43,187 bases of DNA from Phenylobacterium sp. (GCF_030645195.1 NZ_JAUSLW010000066.1:1-43187), one strand, 5' to 3'. Counted from the stretch's first letter, positions 24,001 through 32,536 are shown. A program made the numbers and translations. The notes: generated by a model not told the origin, from the sequence alone.

Positions 24001-25596
24001 ATGATCGCTCCGTCCCGCTGGAGGACGATCGCCGTCCTGGTTTCGGTGATCTTCGGCATCCTGTTCAGCCTGCCGAACGTGATTCCGCAGAAGACGCTCG
24101 ACACCTTGCCGAGCTTCCTGCCGCACAAGAAGCTCAACCTGGGCCTCGATCTCCAGGGCGGCTCCTACCTGCTGCTGGAGGTCGACACCAAGGCCCTGCG
24201 CGCCGAGAAGCTGACCAACCTCATCGAGGATGTCCGCACCGTCCTGCGCGACGAGAAGATCGACTTCACCGACCTGGGCCAGGTGTCCGGCGCGGTGTCG
24301 GTGCGGATCACCGATCCCGAGCAGCTGACGGCGGCGACCAACCTGCTGCGCCGGAGCGTCGGCTCGCCCCTGGCGGGCGCGGTGGGCGGCCGTGACGTGA
24401 CCATCAGCTCCGGCGACGACCAGCGCATCCGCATCGTCTTCGCCGAACAGGCCCTGGCCGCCGAGGCCGGCAAGGCGGTGGAGCAGTCCATCGAGATCAT
24501 CCGCCGCCGGATCGACGAACTGGGCACCAAGGAGCCCGACATCCGCCGTCAGGGCGTCGACCGCATCGTGGTCCAGGCCCCGGGCGAGAGCGACCCCGAG
24601 AAGCTCAAGAACATCATCGGCCAGACCGCCAAGCTGACCTTCCAGATGGTGGACGACAGCGTCACCCCGGAGGAGGCCGCCGCCGGCCGCATTCCCCCGG
24701 GCTCGCAACTGCTGCCCAGCGAGGAGGGTGGGGCGCTGCTGATCAAGAAGCGCGCCCTGGTCACCGGCGAGATGCTCACCGACGCCCACCAGGCCTTCGA
24801 CTCCCAGACGGGTCAGGCGGTGGTCAATTTCCGCTTCAACGGCCAGGGCTCCCGCCGCTTCGGCGACGCCACCGCCGCCAACCTGGGCAAGCGTTTCGCC
24901 ATCGTCCTGGACAACCGGGTCATCTCCGCCCCCGTCATCCAGAGCGCCATCACCGGCGGGTCGGGCCAGATCAGCGGCAACTTCACCGCCGAGAGCGCCA
25001 ACAACCTGGCGATCCTGCTGCGGGCCGGCGCCCTTCCGGCGCCCCTGAACGTCGAGCAGCAGAACACCGTGGGCGCCGAGCTGGGCGCCGATGCGGTCAA
25101 GGCCGGGGCCTTGTCCCTGGCCGTCGGCGCCGCGGCGATCATCATCTTCATCGTGCTGGCCTATGGCCTGTTCGGGGTGTTCGCGGCGCTCGCCCTGATC
25201 GTCAACATGCTGCTGATCTTCGGCGTCATGTCGCTGTTCCAGTTCACCCTGACCTTCCCCGGAATCGCGGGCCTGATCCTGACCCTGGCGGTGGCCGTGG
25301 ACGCCAACGTGCTGATCTATGAACGGGTGCGCGACGAGGCCCATGCGGGCCGCTCGCCCATATCGGCCCTGGAGCACGGCTATCAGCGGGCCCTGGTCTC
25401 CATCCTCGACGCCAACATCACCAGCGCCATCTCGGCCCTGATCATGTTCCAGTTCGGGGCCGGCCCCATCCGCGGCTTCGCCCTGACCCTGCTGATCGGG
25501 GTCGTCACCTCGGTGTTCACCGCCGTGGTCATCACCCAATTGCTCATCGGCTGGTGGTTCCGCGCCACGAAGCCGAAGACGCTGCCGATCGTTTGA
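24001..25596 (+). CDS. secD: Protein translocase subunit SecD
   Basis: The 531-aa RND-type protein uses the proton gradient to pull proteins through SecYEG. It has an N-terminal membrane span, the hallmark LNLGLDLQGGSYLLLEVD near residue 45, a large periplasmic part with ESIEIIRRRIDELGTKEPDI-like sequence, then ISGNFTAESANNLAILLRAG and GALPAPL before five C-terminal spans. AVAVDANVLIYERVRDE is the conserved motif of the fourth span. It is shorter than the 615-aa E. coli protein, as is usual in this group. Confidence 0.97.
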   Translation: MIAPSRWRTIAVLVSVIFGILFSLPNVIPQKTLDTLPSFLPHKKLNLGLDLQGGSYLLLEVDTKALRAEKLTNLIEDVRTVLRDEKIDFTDLGQVSGAVSVRITDPEQLTAATNLLRRSVGSPLAGAVGGRDVTISSGDDQRIRIVFAEQALAAEAGKAVEQSIEIIRRRIDELGTKEPDIRRQGVDRIVVQAPGESDPEKLKNIIGQTAKLTFQMVDDSVTPEEAAAGRIPPGSQLLPSEEGGALLIKKRALVTGEMLTDAHQAFDSQTGQAVVNFRFNGQGSRRFGDATAANLGKRFAIVLDNRVISAPVIQSAITGGSGQISGNFTAESANNLAILLRAGALPAPLNVEQQNTVGAELGADAVKAGALSLAVGAAAIIIFIVLAYGLFGVFAALALIVNMLLIFGVMSLFQFTLTFPGIAGLILTLAVAVDANVLIYERVRDEAHAGRSPISALEHGYQRALVSILDANITSAISALIMFQFGAGPIRGFALTLLIGVVTSVFTAVVITQLLIGWWFRATKPKTLPIV

Positions 25597-25607
25597 AGGT
25601 TTTCCGC

Positions 25608-26552
25608 ATGCGTTGGCCCCTGATCCGTCTTCTCCCGCGAGAATTCCACTTCAACTTCGTGGGGCTCGCGCCCTATGCGGCGGCGTTCTCGGCGATCCTC
25701 ATCGTCCTGTCGGGCGTGTCCTTCCTCACCAAGGGCCTGAACCTGGGCATCGACTTCGTCGGCGGTTCGCTGATCGAGGTCCGCACCCCGGGGCCGGCGC
25801 CCATCGCCGAGCTGCGCACCACCCTGGCCGCCGCCGGGGGCGAGGACGCCAAGGTCCAGGGTCTGGGGGATTCCCACGGCGCCATGCTGTCGTTCCGCAC
25901 CGCGGAGAACGTCAACGCGGTGGCCGGGGCGACCAAGATCCAGAACGAACTGGCCAAGGCCTTCCCGGGCATCCAGTTCAAGAAGGTCGAGGTGGTGGGG
26001 CCGAAGGTCTCCGGCGAGTTGATGCAGAGCGGCTTCATGGCGCTCGGCATCGCGTTGGCCCTCATGCTCGCCTACATCTGGTTCCGCTTCCAGCTGCAGT
26101 TCGGTCTCGGCGCCGTGGTGGCCGTGTTCCACGACGTGCTGCTGACGCTCGGCGTTCTGTCGGTCACCGGCTTCGAGTTCTCCATGACCTCGATCGCCGC
26201 CCTGCTGACGGTCATCGGCTATTCGATGAACGAGAAGGTCATCACCTTCGACCGCCTTCGCGAGAACCTGCGCAAGTACAAGACCACCCCGCTGGCCGAG
26301 GTGATCAACAAGTCCGAGAACGAGCGTCTGTCGCGGACCCTGATCACCGGCTCGACGGCCATCCTGGCCCTGTCGGGCGCCCTGGTCCTGGGCGGCGTGG
26401 TCCTGCGGCCCCTGGTGGTGACCATGGTGTTCGGAATCATCATCGGCACCTATTCCTCCATCTACGTCGCCCTGCCGATCATCCTGCTGTGGGGCGTCAA
26501 GCGCGGCGACGAGCCGGCCGAGCCCCTCAAGCCGGCCAACGCGCGACCCTAG
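25608..26552 (+). CDS. secF: Protein translocase subunit SecF
   Basis: The 314-aa partner of SecD has six membrane spans. The family motif KGLNLGIDFVGGSLIEVRTP lies near residue 42, and TSIAALLTVIGYSMNEKVITFDRLREN is in the C-terminal part. The ATG at 25608 was chosen because GAAGG lies 8 nt upstream. A TTG at 25593 that overlaps the secD stop as TTGA, like other junctions in this window, is possible and would add five residues (MKVFR). The next gene starts 2 nt after its stop. Confidence 0.95.
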   Translation: MRWPLIRLLPREFHFNFVGLAPYAAAFSAILIVLSGVSFLTKGLNLGIDFVGGSLIEVRTPGPAPIAELRTTLAAAGGEDAKVQGLGDSHGAMLSFRTAENVNAVAGATKIQNELAKAFPGIQFKKVEVVGPKVSGELMQSGFMALGIALALMLAYIWFRFQLQFGLGAVVAVFHDVLLTLGVLSVTGFEFSMTSIAALLTVIGYSMNEKVITFDRLRENLRKYKTTPLAEVINKSENERLSRTLITGSTAILALSGALVLGGVVLRPLVVTMVFGIIIGTYSSIYVALPIILLWGVKRGDEPAEPLKPANARP

Positions 26553-26554
26553 CG

Positions 26555-26914
26555 GTGGCCCGCGACGCGCCCTCCATCGACGCCTATGGCGACGGCGGGT
26601 TCCGGCTCTCGGGCGCGCGCCACGAGGGCTCCGTCCTGATCGTCAAGGACCGGGCCCAGCCCTGGCCGGTCGCCAGCCTGGCCGAGCTGACGCCCGAGGC
26701 CCTGGCCCCGGTGCTGGAGGCGGGCCCACGCGAGGTGGAGTTCGTCCTGCTCGGCCTCGGCGCCGCCAATGCCCTGCCGCCCAGGGCGGTGCGCGAGGCC
26801 CTGTCAAAGGCCGGCATCGGCCTGGAGTTCATGGACACTCCCACCGCGGCGCGAATGTACAACGTGCTCACCGCCGAGGGCCGCAGGCTCGCCGCGGGCC
26901 TGATCGCGATCTAG
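26555..26914 (+). CDS. Mth938-like/DUF498 protein (NDUFAF3-type)
   Basis: The 119-aa protein has the family features IDAYGDGGFRLSG, SVLIVKDRAQPWPV, EFVLLGLGA and GIGLEFMDTPTAARMYNVLTAEGRR. It belongs to the Mth938/DUF498 family, whose mitochondrial member NDUFAF3 assembles respiratory complex I. The start is GTG at 26555, 2 nt after the secF stop. The link to secDF is conserved in alphaproteobacteria and suggests a role in membrane-complex assembly. No complex I genes are in this window. Confidence 0.85.
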   Translation: MARDAPSIDAYGDGGFRLSGARHEGSVLIVKDRAQPWPVASLAELTPEALAPVLEAGPREVEFVLLGLGAANALPPRAVREALSKAGIGLEFMDTPTAARMYNVLTAEGRRLAAGLIAI

Positions 26915-26939
26915 TCTGGCTCCCCTAAGGAGCCTCACC

Positions 26940-27893
26940 ATGCAGACCGTCCGTCTCGGCCGAACCAACGCCGTCGTCAGCGCCGCGGGGCTGGGCTGCG
27001 GCGGCCATTCCCGCCTGGGCATGAGCGGTGGCGCGAGCGCGCAGGAGGCCTCCCGGGTGGTCAGCGCCGCCATCGACCTCGGCATCACCTTCATCGACAC
27101 CGCGCGGCTCTATGGCACGGAGGAGGCGGTCGGTCTGGGGGTGAAGGGGCGGCGCGATCAGGTCTTCATCTCCACCAAGGCCACGCCAACCGGCGGTCGA
27201 CCCGGCCGGGAAGGCGAGTTGGCGACGCCCGAGGACCTGACCGAGAGCCTGGAGGGCAGCCTGCGGCGGCTGGGGACCGACCATGTGGACCTGTTCAATC
27301 TGCACGGCGTGATGTCGGCCCAGTACGACGCGTGCGTGGAGACCCTGCTGCCGGAGTTGAAGCGCCAGCAGGCCGCCGGGAAGGTCCGCCACATCGGCAT
27401 CACCGAGGCCTTCGGCGTCGACACCCGCCACCAGATGCTGGCGCGGGCGGTTCCCGACGCCCACTTCGACGTGGCCATGGTGGGGTTCAACCTGCTGAAC
27501 CCCTCGGCGCGCCGCACGGTGTTCCCGGCCGCCCAGGCCAAGGACATCGGGACCCTGATCATGTTCGCCGTGCGTCGGGCGCTGAGCCATCCTGACGTCC
27601 TGCGCGATACCGTCGCCAAGCTGCTGGCCAGCGGCGAGGTCCCGCCCGGCGCGGTCGACCCGGCCGATCCGCTCAAGTTCCTGCGCGAGCATCCGGGGAT
27701 CGCCTCGGAGCTGGAGGCGGCCTACCGCTTCTGCCGACACGAGCCCGGCGCCCACGTCATCCTCACCGGGACCGGCAGCGTCGAGCACCTGGAGGCCAAT
27801 ATCGCGGCCATCAACGCGCCGCCCCTGCCGGCGGAAATTTCGGCCCAGCTGGAGGCGACCTTCGGCGCCGTGGACAGCGTCTCGGGCAACTAG
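26940..27893 (+). CDS. Aldo/keto reductase
   Basis: The 317-aa NADPH-type oxidoreductase has the catalytic tetrad of the family: Asp and Tyr in FIDTARLYGTEEAVG, Lys in VFISTKATP and His in VDLFNLHGVMS. GSVEHLEANIAAIN near the end is part of the cofactor site. The substrate cannot be told. The central CANN-free loop ARRTVFPAAQAKDIGTLIMF matches the subgroup of bacterial reductases with a long loop. The gene has an AAGGAG ribosome site and a hairpin that begins in its stop codon. Confidence 0.9.
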   Translation: MQTVRLGRTNAVVSAAGLGCGGHSRLGMSGGASAQEASRVVSAAIDLGITFIDTARLYGTEEAVGLGVKGRRDQVFISTKATPTGGRPGREGELATPEDLTESLEGSLRRLGTDHVDLFNLHGVMSAQYDACVETLLPELKRQQAAGKVRHIGITEAFGVDTRHQMLARAVPDAHFDVAMVGFNLLNPSARRTVFPAAQAKDIGTLIMFAVRRALSHPDVLRDTVAKLLASGEVPPGAVDPADPLKFLREHPGIASELEAAYRFCRHEPGAHVILTGTGSVEHLEANIAAINAPPLPAEISAQLEATFGAVDSVSGN

Positions 27894-27941
27894 AGCACGT
27901 CAGGCGGAGGTGGATGCCGGTTCCGCCGCCCGACGTGCTCT
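27892..27941. repeat. Hairpin repeat starting in the reductase stop codon
   Basis: AGAGCACGTC (27892-27901) and GACGTGCTCT (27932-27941) are perfect reverse complements, with GGCGGA/TTCCGCC pairing further inside. The left arm begins in the TAG stop of the aldo/keto reductase. No T run follows, so it is more likely a dispersed palindromic unit that can protect the 3' end of the mRNA than a classical terminator. Confidence 0.65.
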
Positions 27942-27968
27942 AAGATATTGAATCTAAACCATTCTTGC

Positions 27969-27994
27969 CGTTTCAGATGAGTCCATCTGAAACG
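27969..27994. repeat. 11-bp perfect hairpin in the same gap
   Basis: CGTTTCAGATG (27969-27979), a 4-nt loop and CATCTGAAACG (27984-27994) form a perfect stem 27 nt after the previous hairpin. The stretch between the hairpins (AAGATATTGAATCTAAACC) is strikingly AT-rich. The pair of hairpins looks like one composite dispersed element. Confidence 0.6.
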
Positions 27995-28066
27995 TTCAGG
28001 GTCTAGCAGCCCCGATGGAAACCCCTTATAGCTGACGGTCAGGGCAGGAATCGTAGAGGGATACTC

Positions 28067-28672
28067 ATGGCTGGACTTCTCGCAAATCTCCGCAACACCA
28101 TTCTCGTCAGCAGCGTGCTCGCGCTGATCATCCTCGCCGGCTACTTCAGCCACTATGGCTCGGGCGACGCGATCTTCTTCCAGGCGGTGTTCCGCTTCCT
28201 CCACGTGCTATTCGGCATCATGTGGATCGGCCTTCTGTACTACTTCAACTTCGTCCAAATCCCGCAGATGGCCAATATCCCGGCCGAGCTGAAGCCGGCG
28301 GTCTCCAAGTACATCGCCCCGGCGGCGCTGTTCTGGTTCCGTTGGGCGGCGCTGTTCACCTGGGTGATGGGCGTCATCCTGGCCTTCAACCGCGGCTATC
28401 TGGTCCAGGCCTTCACCCTGGGCGCCACCGAGGGCTTCGCCGACACCGGCCACATCTTCATCGGCATGGGCATGTGGCTGGCCACGGTGATGTTCATCAA
28501 CGTCTGGGTCTTCATCTGGCCCAACCAGAAGATCGCGCTCGGCCTCGTGGAAGCCGACGCCGACGCCAAGGCCAAGGCCGGCCGCACGGCGATGCTGTTC
28601 TCGCGGACCAACACCCTGCTGTCGATCCCGATGCTGGTGACCATGACCATGAACCAGACCATCTTCGGCTGA
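28067..28672 (+). CDS. PuuD-like (DUF989) membrane protein without cytochrome domain
   Basis: The 201-aa protein has about five membrane spans. FRFLHVLFGIMWIGLLYYF with its conserved His and Trp, GHIFIGMGMWLATVMF, and the end motif SRTNTLLSIPMLVTMTMNQ match the membrane part of the urate hydroxylase PuuD. Full PuuD proteins are longer and end in a cytochrome c domain with CxxCH; none is present here. No other purine genes are nearby, so urate oxidation is uncertain. A ribosome site (AGAGGGA) precedes the ATG, and a strong terminator follows the gene. Confidence 0.75.
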   Translation: MAGLLANLRNTILVSSVLALIILAGYFSHYGSGDAIFFQAVFRFLHVLFGIMWIGLLYYFNFVQIPQMANIPAELKPAVSKYIAPAALFWFRWAALFTWVMGVILAFNRGYLVQAFTLGATEGFADTGHIFIGMGMWLATVMFINVWVFIWPNQKIALGLVEADADAKAKAGRTAMLFSRTNTLLSIPMLVTMTMNQTIFG

Positions 28673-28695
28673 GGCCGGGGAGCAGATACAATCGG

Positions 28696-28723
28696 AAGGC
28701 CCGCCCCAACCGGCGGGCCTTTT
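28696..28723 (+). terminator. Rho-independent terminator after the PuuD-like gene
   Basis: AAGGCCCGCC (28696-28705) pairs with GGCGGGCCTT (28712-28721) around a 6-nt loop (CCAACC), followed by TT and then GCTTTT. It starts 24 nt after the stop codon and ends 17 nt before the next ATG. It is the clearest intrinsic terminator in the window. Confidence 0.9.
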
Positions 28724-28739
28724 GCTTTTCAGGACCCAC

Positions 28740-29438
28740 ATGTCCGAGGACGACGCTCACGATCCGAACGACCTCGACGCCCTGGTGGGCCGCGTCGACC
28801 CCGACCGCTGGCTGGCCAGCCGGTTCATCGCCGATCCCGCGGCTCGCGCCGACGTCATCGCGCTGTACGCCTTCGACCATGAGCTGGCCCGCGCGCCCCG
28901 GGTGGCCTCCAACCCGCTGATGGGCGAGATTCGCCTGACCTGGTGGCGGGAGGTGCTGGACGAGGTGTTCGAGGCCCGGCCGGTGCGCAAGCATCCCACG
29001 GCGCTCGCCCTGGCCCGCGCCATCGGCCGCCACGGCCTGGCGCGGGCGCGGCTGGAGGCGATGATCGACGCCCGCTCCCGCGAGCTCAGCGCCGAGCCGA
29101 TGAAGCTGGGGGAGGCCCTGGAGTGGGCGGACGGCACGGCGGGAAACGCCGCGGTCCTGGCGGCCCTGATCCTCGATCCGACCGCCGATCTCGCCAAGGC
29201 CCAGGCCGGCGGTCGCGCCTGGGCCATCGGCCGCCTGATCGCCACGGCGGGCCTGGCCGGCCCCGACGTCGGCCCCATCCTGGATCGGGCGCTGAAGGAC
29301 GCCGCGGGCCTGTCGGCGCCGGCCTTCCCGGCCATCGCCCAGGCCACCCTCTCGCGGGTGCGGGCGAGGGGCCGGCGGCCCTCGGAGCTGGAGGCGCGGC
29401 TGCGCCTGTTCCTGGCCGTGGCGCGCGGGAAGGTGTGA
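28740..29438 (+). CDS. Squalene/phytoene synthase-like protein (NDUFAF6-type)
   Basis: The 232-aa protein has the trans-isoprenyl synthase fold features PDRWLASRFIADPAARADVI, ALYAFDHELARAPRVASNP and MGEIRLTWWREVLDEVF. It lacks the two DxxxD metal-binding motifs of true phytoene or squalene synthases: the first site reads ALYAFDHEL and the second EWADGTAGN. It matches the branch that includes the mitochondrial complex I assembly factor NDUFAF6. With the NDUFAF3-type gene 1.8 kb upstream, a role in membrane-complex assembly is more likely than carotenoid synthesis. The ATG has an AGGA site after the terminator, so its own promoter position is unclear. Confidence 0.75.
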   Translation: MSEDDAHDPNDLDALVGRVDPDRWLASRFIADPAARADVIALYAFDHELARAPRVASNPLMGEIRLTWWREVLDEVFEARPVRKHPTALALARAIGRHGLARARLEAMIDARSRELSAEPMKLGEALEWADGTAGNAAVLAALILDPTADLAKAQAGGRAWAIGRLIATAGLAGPDVGPILDRALKDAAGLSAPAFPAIAQATLSRVRARGRRPSELEARLRLFLAVARGKV

Positions 29439-29441
29439 GAC

Positions 29442-30851
29442 CTATTCGGCGGCGATCTTCGTTTCGCCCGTGACCCAGGCCTCCAGGTCGGCCAGGGCGC
29501 GCTCCCCCACCGCCAGCTTCTTGCCGCGGCTCTTCTCCTTGGCGCCCAACCTGCGACCGGTCTCGTCGCGCTTGGCCACGCCATCGACCGGCGGCAGCAG
29601 GCCGTAATTGATATTCATCGGCTGGAAGGAGCCCTTGCCGCCCTCCAGGTGGCCGCCGGTGATGTGCCCCACCAGGGCTCCTAGGGCTGTCGTGGCCGGC
29701 GGCGCCGCGATGGGCGCGCCCAGGCGCTCGGCGGCGGCCAGGCGACCGGCCAGCAGCCCCATGGCGGCGCTCTCCACATAGCCCTCGACCCCGGTCACCT
29801 GGCCGGCGAACCGCAGGCGCGGCTCGACCTTCAGCCGGAGCTGGTTGTCCAGCAGCTTGGGGCTGTTGAGGAAGGTGTTGCGGTGCAGGCCGCCGAGCCG
29901 GGCGAAGACCGCTTTCTCCAGGCCTGGGATCATCCGGAAGATGTCGGTCTGGGCGCCGTGCTTCAGCTTGGTCTGGAAGCCCACCATGTTCCACAGGGTG
30001 CCGAGCGCATTGTCCTGGCGGAGCTGGACGATGGCGTAGGCCTTTTCCTGCGGATTGTGCTCGTTGGTCAGGCCCACCGGCTTCATCGGCCCGTGGCGCA
30101 GGGTCTCGCGGCCCCGCTCGGCCATCACCTCGATGGGCAGACAGCCGTCGAAATAGGGAACGTTCTCCCAGTCCTTGAACTCGCTCTTGGGACCGGCCAG
30201 CAGGGCGTCGATGAAGGCCTCGTACTGATCCTTGTCCAAGGGACAGTTGATATAGGCCGCCGCGTCCCCGCCGGGACCCTCCTTGTCGTAGCGCGACTGG
30301 CGCCAGGCCACCCCCATGTCGATGGACTCGAAGTTCACGATGGGGGCGATGGCGTCGAAGAAGGAAAGTTCCCCCTCGCCGGTCAGGGTCAGGATGGCGG
30401 CCGACAGGGCGGGCGAGGTGAGGGGGCCGGTGGCCACGATCACGCTGTCCCACTCGACCGGCGGCAGGCCGGCGACTTCCTCGCGGGCGATGGTGACCAA
30501 GGGGTGGGCCTCCAGCCGGGCGGTGACCGCCTGGGAGAAGCCGTCGCGGTCGACGGCCAGGGCCCCGCCGGCCGGCACCTGGTGGGCGTCGCCGCAGGAC
30601 ATGATGATGGAGTCCAGCCTGCGCATCTCGGCGTGCAGCAGCCCCACGGCGTTGCCGGTCCAGTCGTCGGCGCGGAAGGAGTTGGAACAGACCAGCTCGG
30701 CCAGGCCGTCGGTGTGGTGGGCGTCGGTGCCGCGCACGGGGCGCATCTCGTGCAGGACGACCGGCACGCCGGCCTGGGCGATCTGCCAGGCGGCCTCCGA
30801 ACCGGCCAGGCCGCCGCCGATCACATGGACGGGATCAATCTTGGTGCTCAT
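29442..30851 (-). CDS. trmFO: tRNA (uracil-54-C5)-methyltransferase, folate- and FAD-dependent (TrmFO)
   Basis: The 469-aa flavoprotein makes ribothymidine at position 54 of tRNA with methylene-tetrahydrofolate. It opens with the dinucleotide-binding motif [18 protein letters not shown], then [20 protein letters not shown] with a conserved Cys, and [20 protein letters not shown] with the catalytic Cys. [20 protein letters not shown] near the end is a family signature. Length and motifs fit TrmFO, which alphaproteobacteria use instead of TrmA. It converges on the phytoene-synthase-like gene with only 3 nt between stops. Confidence 0.96.
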   Translation of the reverse strand: MSTKIDPVHVIGGGLAGSEAAWQIAQAGVPVVLHEMRPVRGTDAHHTDGLAELVCSNSFRADDWTGNAVGLLHAEMRRLDSIIMSCGDAHQVPAGGALAVDRDGFSQAVTARLEAHPLVTIAREEVAGLPPVEWDSVIVATGPLTSPALSAAILTLTGEGELSFFDAIAPIVNFESIDMGVAWRQSRYDKEGPGGDAAAYINCPLDKDQYEAFIDALLAGPKSEFKDWENVPYFDGCLPIEVMAERGRETLRHGPMKPVGLTNEHNPQEKAYAIVQLRQDNALGTLWNMVGFQTKLKHGAQTDIFRMIPGLEKAVFARLGGLHRNTFLNSPKLLDNQLRLKVEPRLRFAGQVTGVEGYVESAAMGLLAGRLAAAERLGAPIAAPPATTALGALVGHITGGHLEGGKGSFQPMNINYGLLPPVDGVAKRDETGRRLGAKEKSRGKKLAVGERALADLEAWVTGETKIAAE

Positions 30852-30984
30852 GCGTGGCTAAGTAGCAACGATTGACCCGGATCGCGAGGGAGGCCTTGCG
30901 GCGAAAGAGCCGCAACCGCAAAGATCGCAGCCAAAGGGACGGCTGACTCGTTTGGTCTTTCAGACGGGCGGCCAGAGGACAGAC

Positions 30985-31836
30985 ATGACCAAGTTTTCGC
31001 CGAGCGAGTCGGCGCTGGAAGGCTTCAGAATCACCCGCGAGCGGCCAGGCACGATCCTGGTCTGGAGCTTGGTCTACTTCGTCGGCATCATGGTCATCGC
31101 GATGATCATGGTGGTGGCACTCGGGCCCGACTTCATCAAGTTCGTGAAGGACGGTCGTCTGCAGTCTGGAGACGCTGCGGCCTTTGGTGCGGTTCTGGAG
31201 CAACATTGGATCGCTTTACTTCTGATCACCCTCGTTGCTAGCGGCCTTTTCTCTATATTGATGGGAGGGATTTACCGCCTGGCCCTGCGGCCCTCGGAGA
31301 AGGGGCTGGCGCATCTGCGACTTGGCGCCGACGAATTGCGCCTAACCCTGGTCAATCTCGTCCTCGTTCCCGTCTACCTGTTGTTTGGGGCGTTATCCGT
31401 CCGGACCTTGACCATCGGGGGCCCCCTCGGGTGGATGGTCAGCCTGGTCCTCTTCGCCGTGCTAACTTGGGTTGGGGTGCGGCTCTCGCTGGCCACCCCG
31501 ATGACCTTCGCCGAGCACCGCATCGCCATCGTCGACTCCTGGCGGCTCACCAAGGGCCACTTCTGGAGCCTGTTCGGCATGGTCATCCTGGCCTTCATCT
31601 TCTATTTGATGGTCTGGCTGCTGTTCAGCATCATCAGTTACGCCGCCATCGCCATGGCCGGCGGTCAGGACGCCATCGCCAATCCCGCAAACCTCGCCCC
31701 GCTCGCCATCGTGGCCTTCTTCGCCTTCTTGGCCGTCCAGCTGCTGCTGCCCATCCTGCAGGTGGTGATGATCTATTCGCCCCTGGCCGAGGCCTATCGC
31801 GAACTGACCGGCGCTCCGCGGGACGCCTTGCCCTAA
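30985..31836 (+). CDS. Conserved hypothetical polytopic membrane protein
   Basis: The 283-aa protein begins with a short cytoplasmic stretch (MTKFSPSESALEGFRITRER) and has six likely membrane spans. MVSLVLFAVLTWVGVRLSLATPMTFAEHR and DSWRLTKGHFWSLFGMVIL are the most family-like stretches. Such proteins are frequent in Caulobacterales and I know no function for them; they recall the glycerophosphodiester phosphodiesterase membrane domain layout. The ATG at 30985 has a GAGGA site. A 7-bp hairpin (TTGCGGC-n6-GCCGCAA, 30896-30915) lies in the 133-bp gap shared with trmFO. The base composition in its first half is less GC-rich than its neighbours. Confidence 0.65.
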   Translation: MTKFSPSESALEGFRITRERPGTILVWSLVYFVGIMVIAMIMVVALGPDFIKFVKDGRLQSGDAAAFGAVLEQHWIALLLITLVASGLFSILMGGIYRLALRPSEKGLAHLRLGADELRLTLVNLVLVPVYLLFGALSVRTLTIGGPLGWMVSLVLFAVLTWVGVRLSLATPMTFAEHRIAIVDSWRLTKGHFWSLFGMVILAFIFYLMVWLLFSIISYAAIAMAGGQDAIANPANLAPLAIVAFFAFLAVQLLLPILQVVMIYSPLAEAYRELTGAPRDALP

Positions 31837-31858
31837 GGGCCAGCGGAGTCCGTTCCGA

Positions 31859-32470
31859 TCAGGCGCTGGCGCTGGGTCGCGCGCTGACCCGGTCGTGCCA
31901 GGCCTTCAAGGTCTTGAACTCCGGCTCCATCGGTAGGCCGATCCACTCGGCGAAATCGACGGTGGAGAGCAGGCAGATATCGGCCATGGTGTAGGTGTCG
32001 CCCACCACGAACTGGTGACCTTCCAGCTCGCGGTTCATGTACTTCTGCGCGCCCTTGTAGATCTCCGCGTTGGACTCCCCGAAGTCCTTGAACTGGGTCA
32101 GCAGGGCGGCCGTGCGCGGGTGGGCGTGGCGCCAGAACATGCCCACGGGCGTCATCACCGTGAACTCGATCCGCCGGATCCACTGGTCCACCAGGGCCTT
32201 CTCCACCGCCGTGGTTCCGAACATCGGCGGCTCGGGATTGATCTCGTCCAGATAGCGGCAGATGGCGACGGTTTCGGAGATGGTCGTGCCGTCGTCCAGC
32301 TCCAGGGTGGGGAGCTGACCCATGGAGTTCTTGGCGCGGAATTCCGGGCTCTTGTGCTCGCGTTTCATCATGTTGACTGGGGTCTCGGGCAGGTCGATGC
32401 CCTTTTCGGCCAGGAAGATGCGCACGCGGCGGGGATTGGGGGCCGGGTTCGGCGCGCCGTATAGCTTCAT
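31859..32470 (-). CDS. Glutathione S-transferase family protein
   Basis: The 203-aa protein has an N-terminal thioredoxin-like half (MKLYGAPNPAPNPRRVRIFL) with the cis-Pro at GQLPTLELDDG and the glutathione-binding ISETVAICRYLDE. The helical C-terminal half contains GDTYTMADICLLSTVDFA with the conserved Asp (N-capping box). It conjugates glutathione to electrophiles or acts as a peroxidase; the substrate is unknown. The start region has a palindromic operator (32513-32528) over a likely -35 box, so it may be induced by a small molecule. Confidence 0.92.
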   Translation of the reverse strand: MKLYGAPNPAPNPRRVRIFLAEKGIDLPETPVNMMKREHKSPEFRAKNSMGQLPTLELDDGTTISETVAICRYLDEINPEPPMFGTTAVEKALVDQWIRRIEFTVMTPVGMFWRHAHPRTAALLTQFKDFGESNAEIYKGAQKYMNRELEGHQFVVGDTYTMADICLLSTVDFAEWIGLPMEPEFKTLKAWHDRVSARPSASA

Positions 32471-32512
32471 GGGTCGACTCCAATGCTCAAAACAATGAAA
32501 CCGACGCTATTT

Positions 32513-32528
32513 CAAACATTTGTTTGAG
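32513..32528. promoter_or_regulatory. TetR/PsrA-type palindromic operator before the GST gene
   Basis: TCAAACATTTGTTTGA has 7-bp perfect arms around TT and contains CAAAC-N4-GTTTG, the form of PsrA-type operators of TetR regulators. It lies 43-58 nt before the GST start. On the minus strand it overlaps a -35 candidate (TTGAAA, 32511-32516), with TTTTGA 17 bp further on. No regulator gene is next to it. Confidence 0.6.
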
Positions 32529-32536
32529 GGAAGTGT

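Noticed and set aside
25613..26554. Upstream extension of the Mth938-like frame over secF
   Set aside because: It lies out of frame within secF and gives a low-complexity Arg-rich product; the family start is the GTG at 26555.
28740..29438. Carotenoid synthesis (crtB) as the role of the phytoene-synthase-like gene
   Set aside because: The metal-binding DxxxD motifs are missing, and no other carotenoid gene is near.
32511..32528. The GST palindrome as a Fur box
   Set aside because: It lacks the TGATAAT-type half sites; CAAAC-N4-GTTTG fits TetR/PsrA sites better.
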